DNA from: Mycobacterium sp. SMC-4
GTDB lineage: Bacteria; Actinomycetota; Actinomycetes; Mycobacteriales; Mycobacteriaceae
Direction: 5' to 3'
DNA length: 64,000 bases
Assembly: GCF_025263265.1 (NCBI RefSeq)
Contig: NZ_CP079870.1
Coordinates: forward strand, 1 to 64,000
Made by a program: the position numbers and the translations under genes. Shown here one piece after another: positions 9,747 to 16,781 of this stretch (positions are counted from its first letter, which is position 1; every line of letters starts with the position of its first letter). Below the pieces are notes generated by a model that saw only the letters and a list, made by a program, of their open reading frames with translations, ran no database searches and was not told where the DNA came from.

Positions 9747-9974
9747 ATGGCCAAAGACAAGGTGTCGATCACACTGGATCAGGATGTGCTAGCAGCGGCA
9801 GATGCAGACGCCAAAGCGGCTGGGCTCAACCGATCCGAGTTAGTTGAGCAGGCATTGCGCCACGAACACCTCCGGATCGCTCTGAAAAGCTACATGACGA
9901 CAACCGTCCCCGCCCTGGACATCGACGACTACGCACAGAAGATCTACCAGGCGAATCGGGCCTCGGGCCTGTGA
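9747..9974 (+). CDS. RHH antitoxin (MazE-like)
   Basis: A 75-aa protein beginning MAKDKVSITLDQDVLAAADADA, a typical ribbon-helix-helix N-terminus (beta strand, then two helices, LNRSELVEQALRHE), followed by a C-terminal tail for toxin binding. It would neutralise the toxin encoded next to it and repress the operon through the palindrome overlapping the promoter. The ATG at 9,747 was chosen over the more upstream GTG/ATG because of the leaderless -10 spacing and the RHH domain boundary. The stop overlaps the toxin start (GTGA). Confidence 0.8.
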   Translation: MAKDKVSITLDQDVLAAADADAKAAGLNRSELVEQALRHEHLRIALKSYMTTTVPALDIDDYAQKIYQANRASGL

Positions 9975-10273
9975 TCGCTCCCGGGGACATCGCCCCGCGT
10001 CGCGATACCAGCCATGAGGTCTATGTTGTCGTGCTATCCAACTCGATTCACCTGGCGGCCGATACCGGACGAGTCATCGCCTGCCCCTTTATTCCGGGCA
10101 AAATTCCCGACGCCGCAATGGCGTTCGTCGTTCGAGTCGGACAACCCGAAGGCGTGGCGCTGCCCGAACTTGTTCAGTGGCTTCCCGCAGCAGCGCTGGA
10201 CGAGCCGATCGGCAACATCGGCGCGAATGCGCTCCGTGACACAGCGTCTCTCGTGACAGCCCTCGTCACCTGA
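9971..10273 (+). CDS. MazF-like endoribonuclease toxin
   Basis: A 100-aa protein beginning with GTG inside the antitoxin stop (GTGATC), so the pair is translationally coupled. The MazF/CcdB-fold pattern is visible: an N-terminal GDI-P-R turn, a hydrophobic strand YVVVLSN, then TGRVIACPFIP and a C-terminal helix. MazF toxins cleave single-stranded RNA. The size, order and antitoxin type fit mycobacterial MazEF pairs, where such genes stabilise plasmids by killing cells that lose them. The target sequence cannot be predicted. Confidence 0.75.
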   Translation: MIAPGDIAPRRDTSHEVYVVVLSNSIHLAADTGRVIACPFIPGKIPDAAMAFVVRVGQPEGVALPELVQWLPAAALDEPIGNIGANALRDTASLVTALVT

Positions 10274-10388
10274 CCACTACACGTGCCCCAAATTGGGTGA
10301 GAATGCCCCAGTTTCAATGAGAACGGACAAGAACTGCCGCGGACCAAGCTTGGTGCTTGGCACCGCAACGCCCCATGGTGTCGTATCG

Positions 10389-12395
10389 TCACTGTGACGG
10401 TTTGGCCGGTGCTGCACGGCGGCTGAGCAGCGTTGCCCCCATGATCGTCTCGACTAGGCCGATCGCGTGGTCTTCGAGCCGTTCTATGTCCTCGGGCGGT
10501 CCGGTGCGCAAAACGGAGTCTAAGTAGTCCTGGGTAACGGCGAAGGCGTTATAGGGCGGCGTTGACAGGGCGGCGTCGCCGGCCCGTGCCTTCGCCGGGT
10601 CGAAAGTGGTGTCTGCGTTTTTTAGCCGTTCCCGGATATCGAGCCATTGTTGCCATTGAGCACGTTGTTGGCGGTAGGTCTGTTGGCGTTGTTCGCGTAG
10701 GTGGGGGAGTTGATGTGCCTCGGCCAGGACGGTGGGGGTGACTGGCCCGGGACCGAGCATTTTGGGAGCTGTCGCTGCAATGAGGCCGTGGATCTGTAGT
10801 TGGCGCACCACTTCGTCCCCGGTGCTTCGGGATACTGCCGCGGCGGCATAAATGTCGTCGCGATAGGTGAGTCCGTGGTGTGCGATGAGTTCGTAGATTC
10901 GGCGTAAGTGGTGGCCGAGGATGTGCCATATGTCGTGGACTGCTTCGATGCGGATGCGCTCGGTGTGGTGCTTGAGGTCGGTGATGAGGTTGTTCTGGCT
11001 GGTCAGGGCGTAGTAGTCGGCTTCTAGGCCCATGTGGCTGCGCACGAGGACGACTGGTGATCCTTGTCGGTCCCGGAGGTCTCTCAGGACGCGCCACACG
11101 GCGTCTGGGCTCAGTAGACCAGCGCCCAGGGATAAGCTGCGGCCGCCGACTCCGACGACCCAGGTTCCTGTGCTCTTGTCTCCGGCTTTGAGGGCGTGCA
11201 CGGCGAGAGTTTGCAGGACTGCGTGCACTGTCCATCGATAGCGCTGACCGGCATATTCGAGGTCAGCCCATCGGAAGGCGTTGGCCAGCCAGTGACGTAG
11301 ATCGGGCGGGCCGGTAAACCCGCTTTTGTGGGTAGCTGTTGGTGAACTGCCCCCCTGTGTGTACTTCTGCTTGTGCTGCGGGCGTCGGTATTTGAGGGGG
11401 TTTGCGATGAGCCAGTCGAAGGCGCGGTCGATGTCGCGTAGGAGGGCTCGGTCGGCGCCGTGTCCGTATCGCTTGTACGCGGTTCCGAGGCCGTCATGCC
11501 AGGGGCCGTCGGGGGCGACGAGTTCGCGCAGGGTTGCCGGGGTGTAGCCGCGGTCGAGTGCGGCCACGACGGTGGCGAACCGCGCTTCGCTCGGGCTTTT
11601 CCAGTGGGGTCGGTCGGTAGGGGCGGTATCGGCGTGGGTGGCGAAGGCGGCGATGCTGTCGGGGAGGGGGTCGGTGCGGGTGTAGGCGGGGGTCAGGCGG
11701 CGGTGTTCACCTTCGCCTGTGGTGTAGCCGGGCAGGTGGTCGTGTGGTTCGTCGGGTGGTGACGGGTCGGTGGTGGCAGCCGGTTTGAGCATGCCGAGGA
11801 GCTGGTAGAGCCGGGGGAGCATGTCTGGTGCGGAGCGCTCGATGAAGGCTGCGCGGGCGTGGGTGAGGGTGCCGTCGAGATGGCGGTAACCGCCGCGTTT
11901 GGTGAGGGTGCCGGGCAGGCTGATGCAGCCTTGGGCGGGGTTGAGGGCGGGGGCGATGTCGAGGGTGGGGAGGTGGCCGGCGAGTACGCGCATCAGGGCG
12001 GTGATCTCGGGGAGTGAGGCGGTGGTGCCGATTGCGAGGGGGCAGAGCAGGTGGCGGCCGCCGTCGTCGGTGTAGTCGGTGATGACGCGGGCGCCGCAGC
12101 TGGTGAGCCAGGTTTCGGCGGTGCGCAGGTCGCGTTCAACGCCTGCGGCGTCGCCTCGGCTGGTGTCGAAATCCAGCGCTAAAAGGACCGTCGTTGCGTT
12201 TGCTGAGTAGAGGTAGACGGCCGCTGGCTGGGTGGGCCATTTCGCGGTGAGTTTCGCGGTCTGGGAGAACTTGCCGGTTTCGGGGGTCCATAGCCGCATC
12301 TGGTGGCGGCCCGGAGCCGCAGCTAAAGGTGCCAGACCAGCCCATACATCGGCGGGATGTGCCTCTGCGGCAGGGGTGTGTAGCGCAGCGCTCAT
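10389..12395 (-). CDS. rep: Replication initiator with primase-polymerase (AEP-like) domain
   Basis: A 668-aa protein, probably the plasmid replication protein. Around residues 65-185 it shows AEP primase features: LLALDFDTSRGD (the metal-binding DxD), DDGGRHLLCPL (the sxH-like step) and GCISLPGTLTKRGGYRHLDG. The middle is alpha-helical; the last 250 residues include winged-helix-like segments (e.g. GLTYRDDIYAAAAVSRSTGDEVVRQLQIHGLI). This N-primase/C-DNA-binding architecture is typical of actinobacterial plasmid Rep proteins. Its ATG overlaps the stop of a short upstream ORF (ATGA), so translation is coupled, and a hairpin cluster lies further upstream. The name is inferred from domains and position. 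Confidence 0.75.
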   Translation of the reverse strand: MSAALHTPAAEAHPADVWAGLAPLAAAPGRHQMRLWTPETGKFSQTAKLTAKWPTQPAAVYLYSANATTVLLALDFDTSRGDAAGVERDLRTAETWLTSCGARVITDYTDDGGRHLLCPLAIGTTASLPEITALMRVLAGHLPTLDIAPALNPAQGCISLPGTLTKRGGYRHLDGTLTHARAAFIERSAPDMLPRLYQLLGMLKPAATTDPSPPDEPHDHLPGYTTGEGEHRRLTPAYTRTDPLPDSIAAFATHADTAPTDRPHWKSPSEARFATVVAALDRGYTPATLRELVAPDGPWHDGLGTAYKRYGHGADRALLRDIDRAFDWLIANPLKYRRPQHKQKYTQGGSSPTATHKSGFTGPPDLRHWLANAFRWADLEYAGQRYRWTVHAVLQTLAVHALKAGDKSTGTWVVGVGGRSLSLGAGLLSPDAVWRVLRDLRDRQGSPVVLVRSHMGLEADYYALTSQNNLITDLKHHTERIRIEAVHDIWHILGHHLRRIYELIAHHGLTYRDDIYAAAAVSRSTGDEVVRQLQIHGLIAATAPKMLGPGPVTPTVLAEAHQLPHLREQRQQTYRQQRAQWQQWLDIRERLKNADTTFDPAKARAGDAALSTPPYNAFAVTQDYLDSVLRTGPPEDIERLEDHAIGLVETIMGATLLSRRAAPAKPSQ

Positions 12396-12538
12396 ACTGG
12401 CTGCTCATCACCGGCCGCAGGGCGGTTGAGTAGCTGGCCGGTGGCGCTGAGTTCACGAAGATCACGATTTGCCAACGCAGCCTCGGCCGGGTCTGGCACA
12501 AGGTCTGGATATGCGCTATCGTGAGACGAGTCCGGCAA
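12392..12538 (-). CDS. Short leader ORF coupled to rep
   Basis: A 48-aa ORF whose stop overlaps the rep start. TTG at 12,538 is preferred because GGAAGGGA lies 7 nt upstream; a longer version starts at an ATG at 12,637 but runs through terminator-like sequence. The peptide (LPDSSHDSAYPDLVPDPAEAA onward) has no recognisable domain. In many plasmids such a coupled leader sets Rep levels, because ribosomes must read it to start rep, and antisense RNA or hairpins can block it. That role is inferred. Confidence 0.5.
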   Translation of the reverse strand: MPDSSHDSAYPDLVPDPAEAALANRDLRELSATGQLLNRPAAGDEQPV

Positions 12539-12633
12539 GACTAGTCCCTTCCAGGGGGATATGGATATCGGTATCCGAACCGAAGCGGCTAACTTCGGTT
12601 GAAACCGGGACAGAGCCCCTTCGGGGGCTTTTG
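12525..12633 (+). ncRNA. Candidate counter-transcript RNA antisense to the rep leader
   Basis: On the plus strand three hairpins follow each other: GGATA-TCGG-TATCC (12,563-12,576), AACCGAAG-7 nt-CTTCGGTT (12,578-12,600), and AGCCCC-TTCG-GGGGCT (12,614-12,629) with a UUCG-type loop followed by TTT. The last is a good intrinsic terminator for a plus-strand transcript, although no plus-strand gene is nearby. A possible -10, TATCGT, lies at 12,517-12,522; the -35 is weak. The RNA would be antisense to the upstream part of the rep mRNA. Speculative but structurally coherent. Confidence 0.4.
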
Positions 12634-12725
12634 TCATTTCCGGTGGTTTACCGCGATCCAGTATTTAGATGTTCGTGTGGACAGCCCCTAGTTGTCAGGC
12701 ACGACCCCTGTCAGGGCTGGTGTGG

Positions 12726-13013
12726 TTACATCGCCAGCGGCAAGCCCTCCTCGCGTCGTCGGCCATGGATGCGCCGGAGATCTGGATTCTCCAGGGCGCG
12801 ACCCAAGATCTGGGCGACGTCTTCGCCGTCGAGTTCGCGCATAAGTTCGGGGTGGCCGACGATGGCGGCCAGCAGGTCGGCAACCCATTGGGACATGGGT
12901 ATGCCGTCGACACCGTACTGGCCGCTGTTGGCGGCCACCTTGTCGTAGACAACCCGATCGACGCGGGGTCCGAGTTGCGCTCGGTCGCCCTTGTGTGTGC
13001 TGCGAATCGCCAT
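12726..13013 (-). CDS. Small hypothetical protein, possibly DNA-binding
   Basis: A 95-aa protein with a basic N-terminus (MAIRSTHKGDRAQLGPRVDR), a helical core (SQWVADLLAAIVGHPELMREL) and a basic C-terminus. The pattern of one strand-like segment followed by two helices (VVYDKVAAN, PMSQWVADLLA) is compatible with a ribbon-helix-helix fold, but I cannot assign it firmly. An AGG site precedes the ATG. A perfect palindrome (GCTAACTGTTAGC) sits 30 bp upstream, suggesting autoregulation. It is divergently oriented to the type VII substrate block. Confidence 0.6.
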   Translation of the reverse strand: MAIRSTHKGDRAQLGPRVDRVVYDKVAANSGQYGVDGIPMSQWVADLLAAIVGHPELMRELDGEDVAQILGRALENPDLRRIHGRRREEGLPLAM

Positions 13014-13042
13014 AACCTCAGACTCTTTCAGACCGGAGCGGT

Positions 13043-13055
13043 GCTAACTGTTAGC
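13043..13055. promoter_or_regulatory. Palindrome GCTAACTGTTAGC between divergent genes
   Basis: A perfect 6-1-6 palindrome 30 bp upstream of the minus-strand 95-aa gene and about 100 bp before the first plus-strand ESX-associated gene. It is a likely operator for one or both directions. Confidence 0.5.
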
Positions 13056-13106
13056 GACACGCGGAAAGGGTTGCGCTTACTCAGACGTACCGTACACAAT
13101 GAGTCA

Positions 13107-13117
13107 GTACGTGAACA
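13107..13117 (-). promoter_or_regulatory. TGTTCACGTAC motif (partial copy of the shared promoter motif)
   Basis: Read on the minus strand, this 11-mer matches the TGTTYACKTG core found upstream of five other transcription units in the window. No well-spaced -10 follows it on the minus strand. On the plus strand a TATACA hexamer at 13,122-13,127 could drive the downstream gene, so the site may act as an operator here. Confidence 0.4.
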
Positions 13118-13153
13118 GTTCTATACATTCATGTGTGACAGGAAGGTGCCCAG

Positions 13154-13480
13154 ATGGCCAGCAGCGGCGGCGAATCAATCGCCCTCGACACCGACGCACA
13201 AGCACAACTCGCAGCGCAGTGGGAGGAGTACGCAGACGCGGTGGAGGCCAGCGGCCAGCCACCTGTGCAGCCCGAGGCGCTGCGCGAACAACTCGGGGCG
13301 ATCTACGAACCTTTTGTGCAGGCCAAGGCCGGCGAGAATCTGGCCCGTCAGCAGGCATACCAGCGGGTGGCCGCCGAAGCGCGCGCACACGCGGCCAAAC
13401 TGCGCAACCATAGGGTGGGCTTCGAACAGCACGATGACGATGTGGCTCGACAGATCTCGGCGATCACCGGCAACGGCTAG
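13154..13480 (+). CDS. EspC/WXG100-like ESX-associated protein
   Basis: A 108-aa, almost wholly helical protein of the size and character of type VII secretion targets (WXG100 or EspC-like proteins). The first helix contains LAAQWEEYADAVEASG and the second part QQAYQRVAAEARAHAAKLRNH. No WXG turn is obvious. An AGGAAGG site lies about 10 nt before the ATG. It is the first of ten plus-strand genes ahead of eccB, so it may be a substrate or chaperone for the ESX system. The family call is based on size, helicity and context. Confidence 0.55.
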   Translation: MASSGGESIALDTDAQAQLAAQWEEYADAVEASGQPPVQPEALREQLGAIYEPFVQAKAGENLARQQAYQRVAAEARAHAAKLRNHRVGFEQHDDDVARQISAITGNG

Positions 13481-13537
13481 CTCCACGAAGTTAGGGGTGG
13501 CGGCGGTGCGCGCGGATAGCGGAGCGGGGGAGCGATA

Positions 13538-15283
13538 GTGGCGAAGGTGGCTGTTGATCCTGGTGCGCTGACCTCGCATGGTCGAGCGCTGGCCGATCAC
13601 GCGCCGGGCGCACAGTGTTCGCAATGCCAACCGGCTGCCTCCGATACCGTCTCGACGGCGGTGGCGGCATCGTTCACCGCATGGTCGAGCGGGCTGGACA
13701 TGCTGATCAGTCAGGCAGCCTTACAGCGCGCCAATGGCGGTCTCGCAGTCGACCTCACCGGCGCGGCGCTGGAGCAGGGCGATCAGGAAGCCGCCGCGCA
13801 CATCGCCAGCGGCGGCACGACCTCTGCTCCGAGCGCAGCGCCACCCCTGCCCCGCGGGAACGTAGAGGCACCGTCGTTGCCCGTGGCACCACCGGTGCCA
13901 GCGGTGCCTGAACCGAGCACTGGCGAAGTCTGGGCCCGCACAATCCATGGCGGGGCCGGCGCTGAGCCGCTGCGGACGTTGGCGCAGCAGCTGCGCACGA
14001 CAGCACAGAAGCTCGCCGCCGTTGCCGGGGACACCGAGCGGGCCGGCGCAGGCGTCGACTCCGCGTGGGATGACGGTGATCAGCCCGCCGGAGACAACAT
14101 TCGGCGCCACGCGCAGTGGCTCAACAGCGCGGCGGACTACGCCCGACAACTCGCAGCATCAGCTGAGGCGGCGAGCACCACGGTGGAGACGGCTCGAAAC
14201 GAGACACCGACTCCGGAAACGTTCACAGCGCTCACCGCGCAGTACCGCAAGGCGCAGCAGACGTATGCCTCCAGCGGTGGGACTGTGACCGAACCGTTGA
14301 TGACCGCGACGACAAAACTCCAAGAGGCGAAAGCCCAAGCGCTGGCGGCTCAGACGCAGTATGCGGCCGCAGCCAACATCGACAGCACGACAGCACCCGC
14401 CCCACCCCCGGCACCACCACCCATCGTCGGTGGCGGACCGTCGACCGGTGACCAGTCCGACAAACCTGCTGAGACCACAGCTGGACAAAAGCGGGAGGTT
14501 GCAGACAAAGACAGCGAGGGAGACGGGGCCGACACCGAGGAGGACGCAGAGCTGGCCGCTGACTCCGCAGAGCAGCCGCCCCTGGACTCCAGCACCGGCA
14601 CCGACGAGCCGGGTCCACCCCCGGCCGAAGCGAAGCCCCCAGCCGATCCGTTGACCGCCGCAGTCGATCCTGCCGCGAATACCGCCGGCGAGGTAATGGG
14701 CACGATCCTGGGCACGGTCGGCCAGTCCGCTGGAGCGGCATCGGGTTTGATGCCTGGCAGCGGTGGCGGCGGGCTTCCGATGTCAGCGCTGTCGGGACTG
14801 TCCTCGATCCCGGGCCTGGGTGGAGCGCCCTCGATGAGCCCGCCCGAACTTGGCGCTGAGGACGACGATTTCGATTTCGAAGATTCCTTCGGCACCACTC
14901 CGGCGAGCTCCGGTGGCGGCGGTGGGGGTGGCGGCGGTGGCCTGCCTGCTGCGCCGTCGGTGTCATCGCCTGCTGCGGCGACTCCTGGTATTGGTGTGAT
15001 ACCACCAGTCCCACCGGCTGCGAGCGCGGGCTCTGCGGGCGGGGCGGGTGCACGTATGCCGATGGGCGGGATGATGCCGCCGATGATGGGCGGCTTGGGC
15101 GGTGGCCAGACCGGCGAGCGAGATAAGGACCTCCATCCGGATCGGCGGGTGGTACATCGGCACGCGGCCAATACCGAGGCAGTGTTCGGTGAGTTGGAGC
15201 AGTTGAGGAAGCGTCCAAGCCGCCGGAGGGCGGCTGCGACTCAGGAGGGAAGTACCGGTGACGACACCCACGACGACCACTAA
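13538..15283 (+). CDS. Large ESX-associated protein with helical N-half and Pro/Gly-rich C-half
   Basis: A 581-aa protein starting at GTG 13,538 behind GGGGGAG. Residues 1-85 form one helical bundle resembling EspC-type targets (VDPGALTSHGRALADHA). Residues 130-290 form a second with a WDDGDQPAGDNIRRHAQWL segment similar in style to WXG/PPE-like domains. From about residue 290 the chain is disordered, rich in Pro, Ala, Gly and acidic residues, with a Gly tract (about 457-470) and a Met/Gly-rich stretch. This bundle-plus-tail layout is that of EspB-like secreted proteins. It overlaps the following YbaB-like gene by 26 nt. Secretion is inferred. Confidence 0.55.
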   Translation: MAKVAVDPGALTSHGRALADHAPGAQCSQCQPAASDTVSTAVAASFTAWSSGLDMLISQAALQRANGGLAVDLTGAALEQGDQEAAAHIASGGTTSAPSAAPPLPRGNVEAPSLPVAPPVPAVPEPSTGEVWARTIHGGAGAEPLRTLAQQLRTTAQKLAAVAGDTERAGAGVDSAWDDGDQPAGDNIRRHAQWLNSAADYARQLAASAEAASTTVETARNETPTPETFTALTAQYRKAQQTYASSGGTVTEPLMTATTKLQEAKAQALAAQTQYAAAANIDSTTAPAPPPAPPPIVGGGPSTGDQSDKPAETTAGQKREVADKDSEGDGADTEEDAELAADSAEQPPLDSSTGTDEPGPPPAEAKPPADPLTAAVDPAANTAGEVMGTILGTVGQSAGAASGLMPGSGGGGLPMSALSGLSSIPGLGGAPSMSPPELGAEDDDFDFEDSFGTTPASSGGGGGGGGGGLPAAPSVSSPAAATPGIGVIPPVPPAASAGSAGGAGARMPMGGMMPPMMGGLGGGQTGERDKDLHPDRRVVHRHAANTEAVFGELEQLRKRPSRRRAAATQEGSTGDDTHDDH

Positions 15284-15650
15284 CCCAGCGGCAGCGGCGG
15301 CGCTACAAGCCAACGATGCGATGTTGGGACTGATCTATGACTGGATTGAGGAAGCCGAAGAATTTCTGTCCAGTGGGGACGATGACGACGACGTGATCGT
15401 GGTGCACGATTCCCGCGGCCGGTTGATTGACCTCGACGTGCGTGAAGGTCTTCAACGTGAACTCACCGTGGATGAACTCAACGATCAGATCAACGCGGCC
15501 TTAGGCGACAACGCAGAACGCGCCCGCAAGGGAATCGATGCCATCTCCGACCGCCTGTTTCAGCGCTGCGCCGAGCTGATCCCGGAGGAGCTTCGCAAAC
15601 ATCCTGTCGCTGACCAGCTTTCAGCGGCCATGCAGGGACAGAGGGGGTAA
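15258..15650 (+). CDS. YbaB/EbfC-like protein (EspL-like)
   Basis: A 130-aa protein starting at GTG 15,258, within the end of the previous gene. The central pattern HDSRGRLIDLDVREGLQRELTV followed by an amphipathic helix DELNDQINAALGDNAERARKGIDAI matches the YbaB fold, used in ESX loci by EspL-type proteins that stabilise or accompany secreted substrates. An acidic run (DDDDD) precedes the strand. A partner role for the 581-aa protein is inferred from the overlapping genes. A second YbaB-like gene lies at 19,431. Confidence 0.6.
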   Translation: MTTPTTTTNPAAAAALQANDAMLGLIYDWIEEAEEFLSSGDDDDDVIVVHDSRGRLIDLDVREGLQRELTVDELNDQINAALGDNAERARKGIDAISDRLFQRCAELIPEELRKHPVADQLSAAMQGQRG

Positions 15651-15655
15651 CGAAT

Positions 15656-16021
15656 ATGCCAGCAGTAGCACCGTCGGGTGGCTCGGGAGATCTCATCAAG
15701 GTCGATCCGATTGCTCTGCCTGCCTCTGGGGCGACGACCGGCGCGGAGGCGGCGACAGTCGCTGCCCGTGGGGCAGCCGGGGCGGCAGAAGGTGTCGGGT
15801 GTCTGGCCAGCGGGGCGGCACAACCCGATGGGGTTTCGCTGGCGATCAATGCGATTACCAGCACGTGGCCTGCTCAGCGTGCGTCATTTCTGGCTGATAT
15901 GAGCCGGGCGGCAAGTACGGTTGCCTCCGGCGATGTCGGCAGCGCAGCGCAGCTGCAAGCGCAGGATGCCGAGAACGCGGCAGAGATAACGGCTGTCGCG
16001 CCGACGACGATCAGCGTGTAG
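15656..16021 (+). CDS. Small helical ESX-associated protein
   Basis: A 121-aa Ala-rich helical protein five nt after the stop of the YbaB-like gene. It has two helical segments separated by DGVSLAINAITSTWPAQRASF; the SxTWP step may stand for the turn of a WXG-like hairpin, but there is no true WXG. It could be a secreted helical protein or an assembly partner. I cannot assign a family with confidence; the assignment rests on composition, size and the position in the substrate block. Confidence 0.5.
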   Translation: MPAVAPSGGSGDLIKVDPIALPASGATTGAEAATVAARGAAGAAEGVGCLASGAAQPDGVSLAINAITSTWPAQRASFLADMSRAASTVASGDVGSAAQLQAQDAENAAEITAVAPTTISV

Positions 16022-16070
16022 ACCAACGCGACGGCCGCAACCGAGTCGAAAAGATGATAGCCGGGTAGAC

Positions 16071-16085
16071 CCTATCGTTGGTAGG
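16071..16085 (+). promoter_or_regulatory. Near-copy of the toxin-antitoxin operator upstream of a membrane protein gene
   Basis: CCTATC-GTT-GGTAGG differs at one base from the core CCTACC-GTT-GGTAGG of the toxin-antitoxin operator at 9,723-9,737. It too overlaps a -10-like hexamer (TATCGT, 16,073-16,078). It lies 45 bp before the ATG at 16,131. Confidence 0.5.
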
Positions 16086-16130
16086 CTGTAGACAACCGTT
16101 ATCGGGATCGCCGCAGGGAGGCGCAACACC

Positions 16131-16766
16131 ATGAACCACCCAGTGATGCACGACGTGGGCAACACTCAGCAGTACAGCGCTGCCCCGCATCCTCCGGCGC
16201 CCGGCCACTACGGTGCGCTGCCAGCAGCACCTCCTCCTGGTGCACCCGGACAGCCCCCCTCGCCTGCACGACGACGGTGGGTGATGCCGGCCGTGGTAGG
16301 CGGCACAGCAGTGGTCGCGCTGATTGCTGGCGTGACTCTGGGCGCTGCCTTCGGTGGCGGCGGTGCAAGTGACTCCGGGAACAGCGAAGGACCGGGAGCG
16401 ACCCTGAGCCCCACCACCGGCGTGGCCGGCGGTGGGGCGCCATCGCCCGCTGAGATACACGCTCAAGACGTATCCCTGTGCACCAGCTACGCCATCATCA
16501 ACACGGCGATTCCTACCCCGGACACAACCGGTTCGGATCTGCTTCCTGCGGTTGCTGCATTGCAGAACGCCCTGGCAGAAAACCCCTACGCTAGTCCACC
16601 GGTACGAGCTGCGGTCACTGATATGACCTCCGTGTACGAAGCGCGGATCGCCGCGCATGGAAAGGTCCGAGCGCGAGGGCTAGCAGAACCGCCCCCATAC
16701 ACAGTGGAGGCGCATAAAGCGGCGTCGGCTGAGGTGTGGGCTGTGTGCGGGCTGGACGAAGAGTAG
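16131..16766 (+). CDS. Single-pass membrane protein with Pro-rich N-terminus
   Basis: A 211-aa protein with a GGGAGG site before the ATG. Residues 1-48 are Pro/Ala-rich and cytoplasmic; a basic PARRRW stop is followed by one membrane helix at about 51-73. An outer domain of about 110 residues holds two Cys (in SLCTSYAII and AVCGLDEE) that could form a disulfide. The outer helix bundle resembles that of several mycobacterial ESX- or toxin-linked membrane proteins. It has its own promoter region with an operator-like repeat. Function unknown; it may protect against or position the hydrolases encoded downstream. Confidence 0.6.
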   Translation: MNHPVMHDVGNTQQYSAAPHPPAPGHYGALPAAPPPGAPGQPPSPARRRWVMPAVVGGTAVVALIAGVTLGAAFGGGGASDSGNSEGPGATLSPTTGVAGGGAPSPAEIHAQDVSLCTSYAIINTAIPTPDTTGSDLLPAVAALQNALAENPYASPPVRAAVTDMTSVYEARIAAHGKVRARGLAEPPPYTVEAHKAASAEVWAVCGLDEE

Positions 16767-16781
16767 ACCGGGGGTATCTAC

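Noticed and set aside
14232..15218. Minus-strand 328-aa and 273-aa ORFs
   Set aside because: Shadow of the Pro/Gly-rich tail of the 581-aa gene; low-complexity plus-strand coding creates long open frames opposite it.
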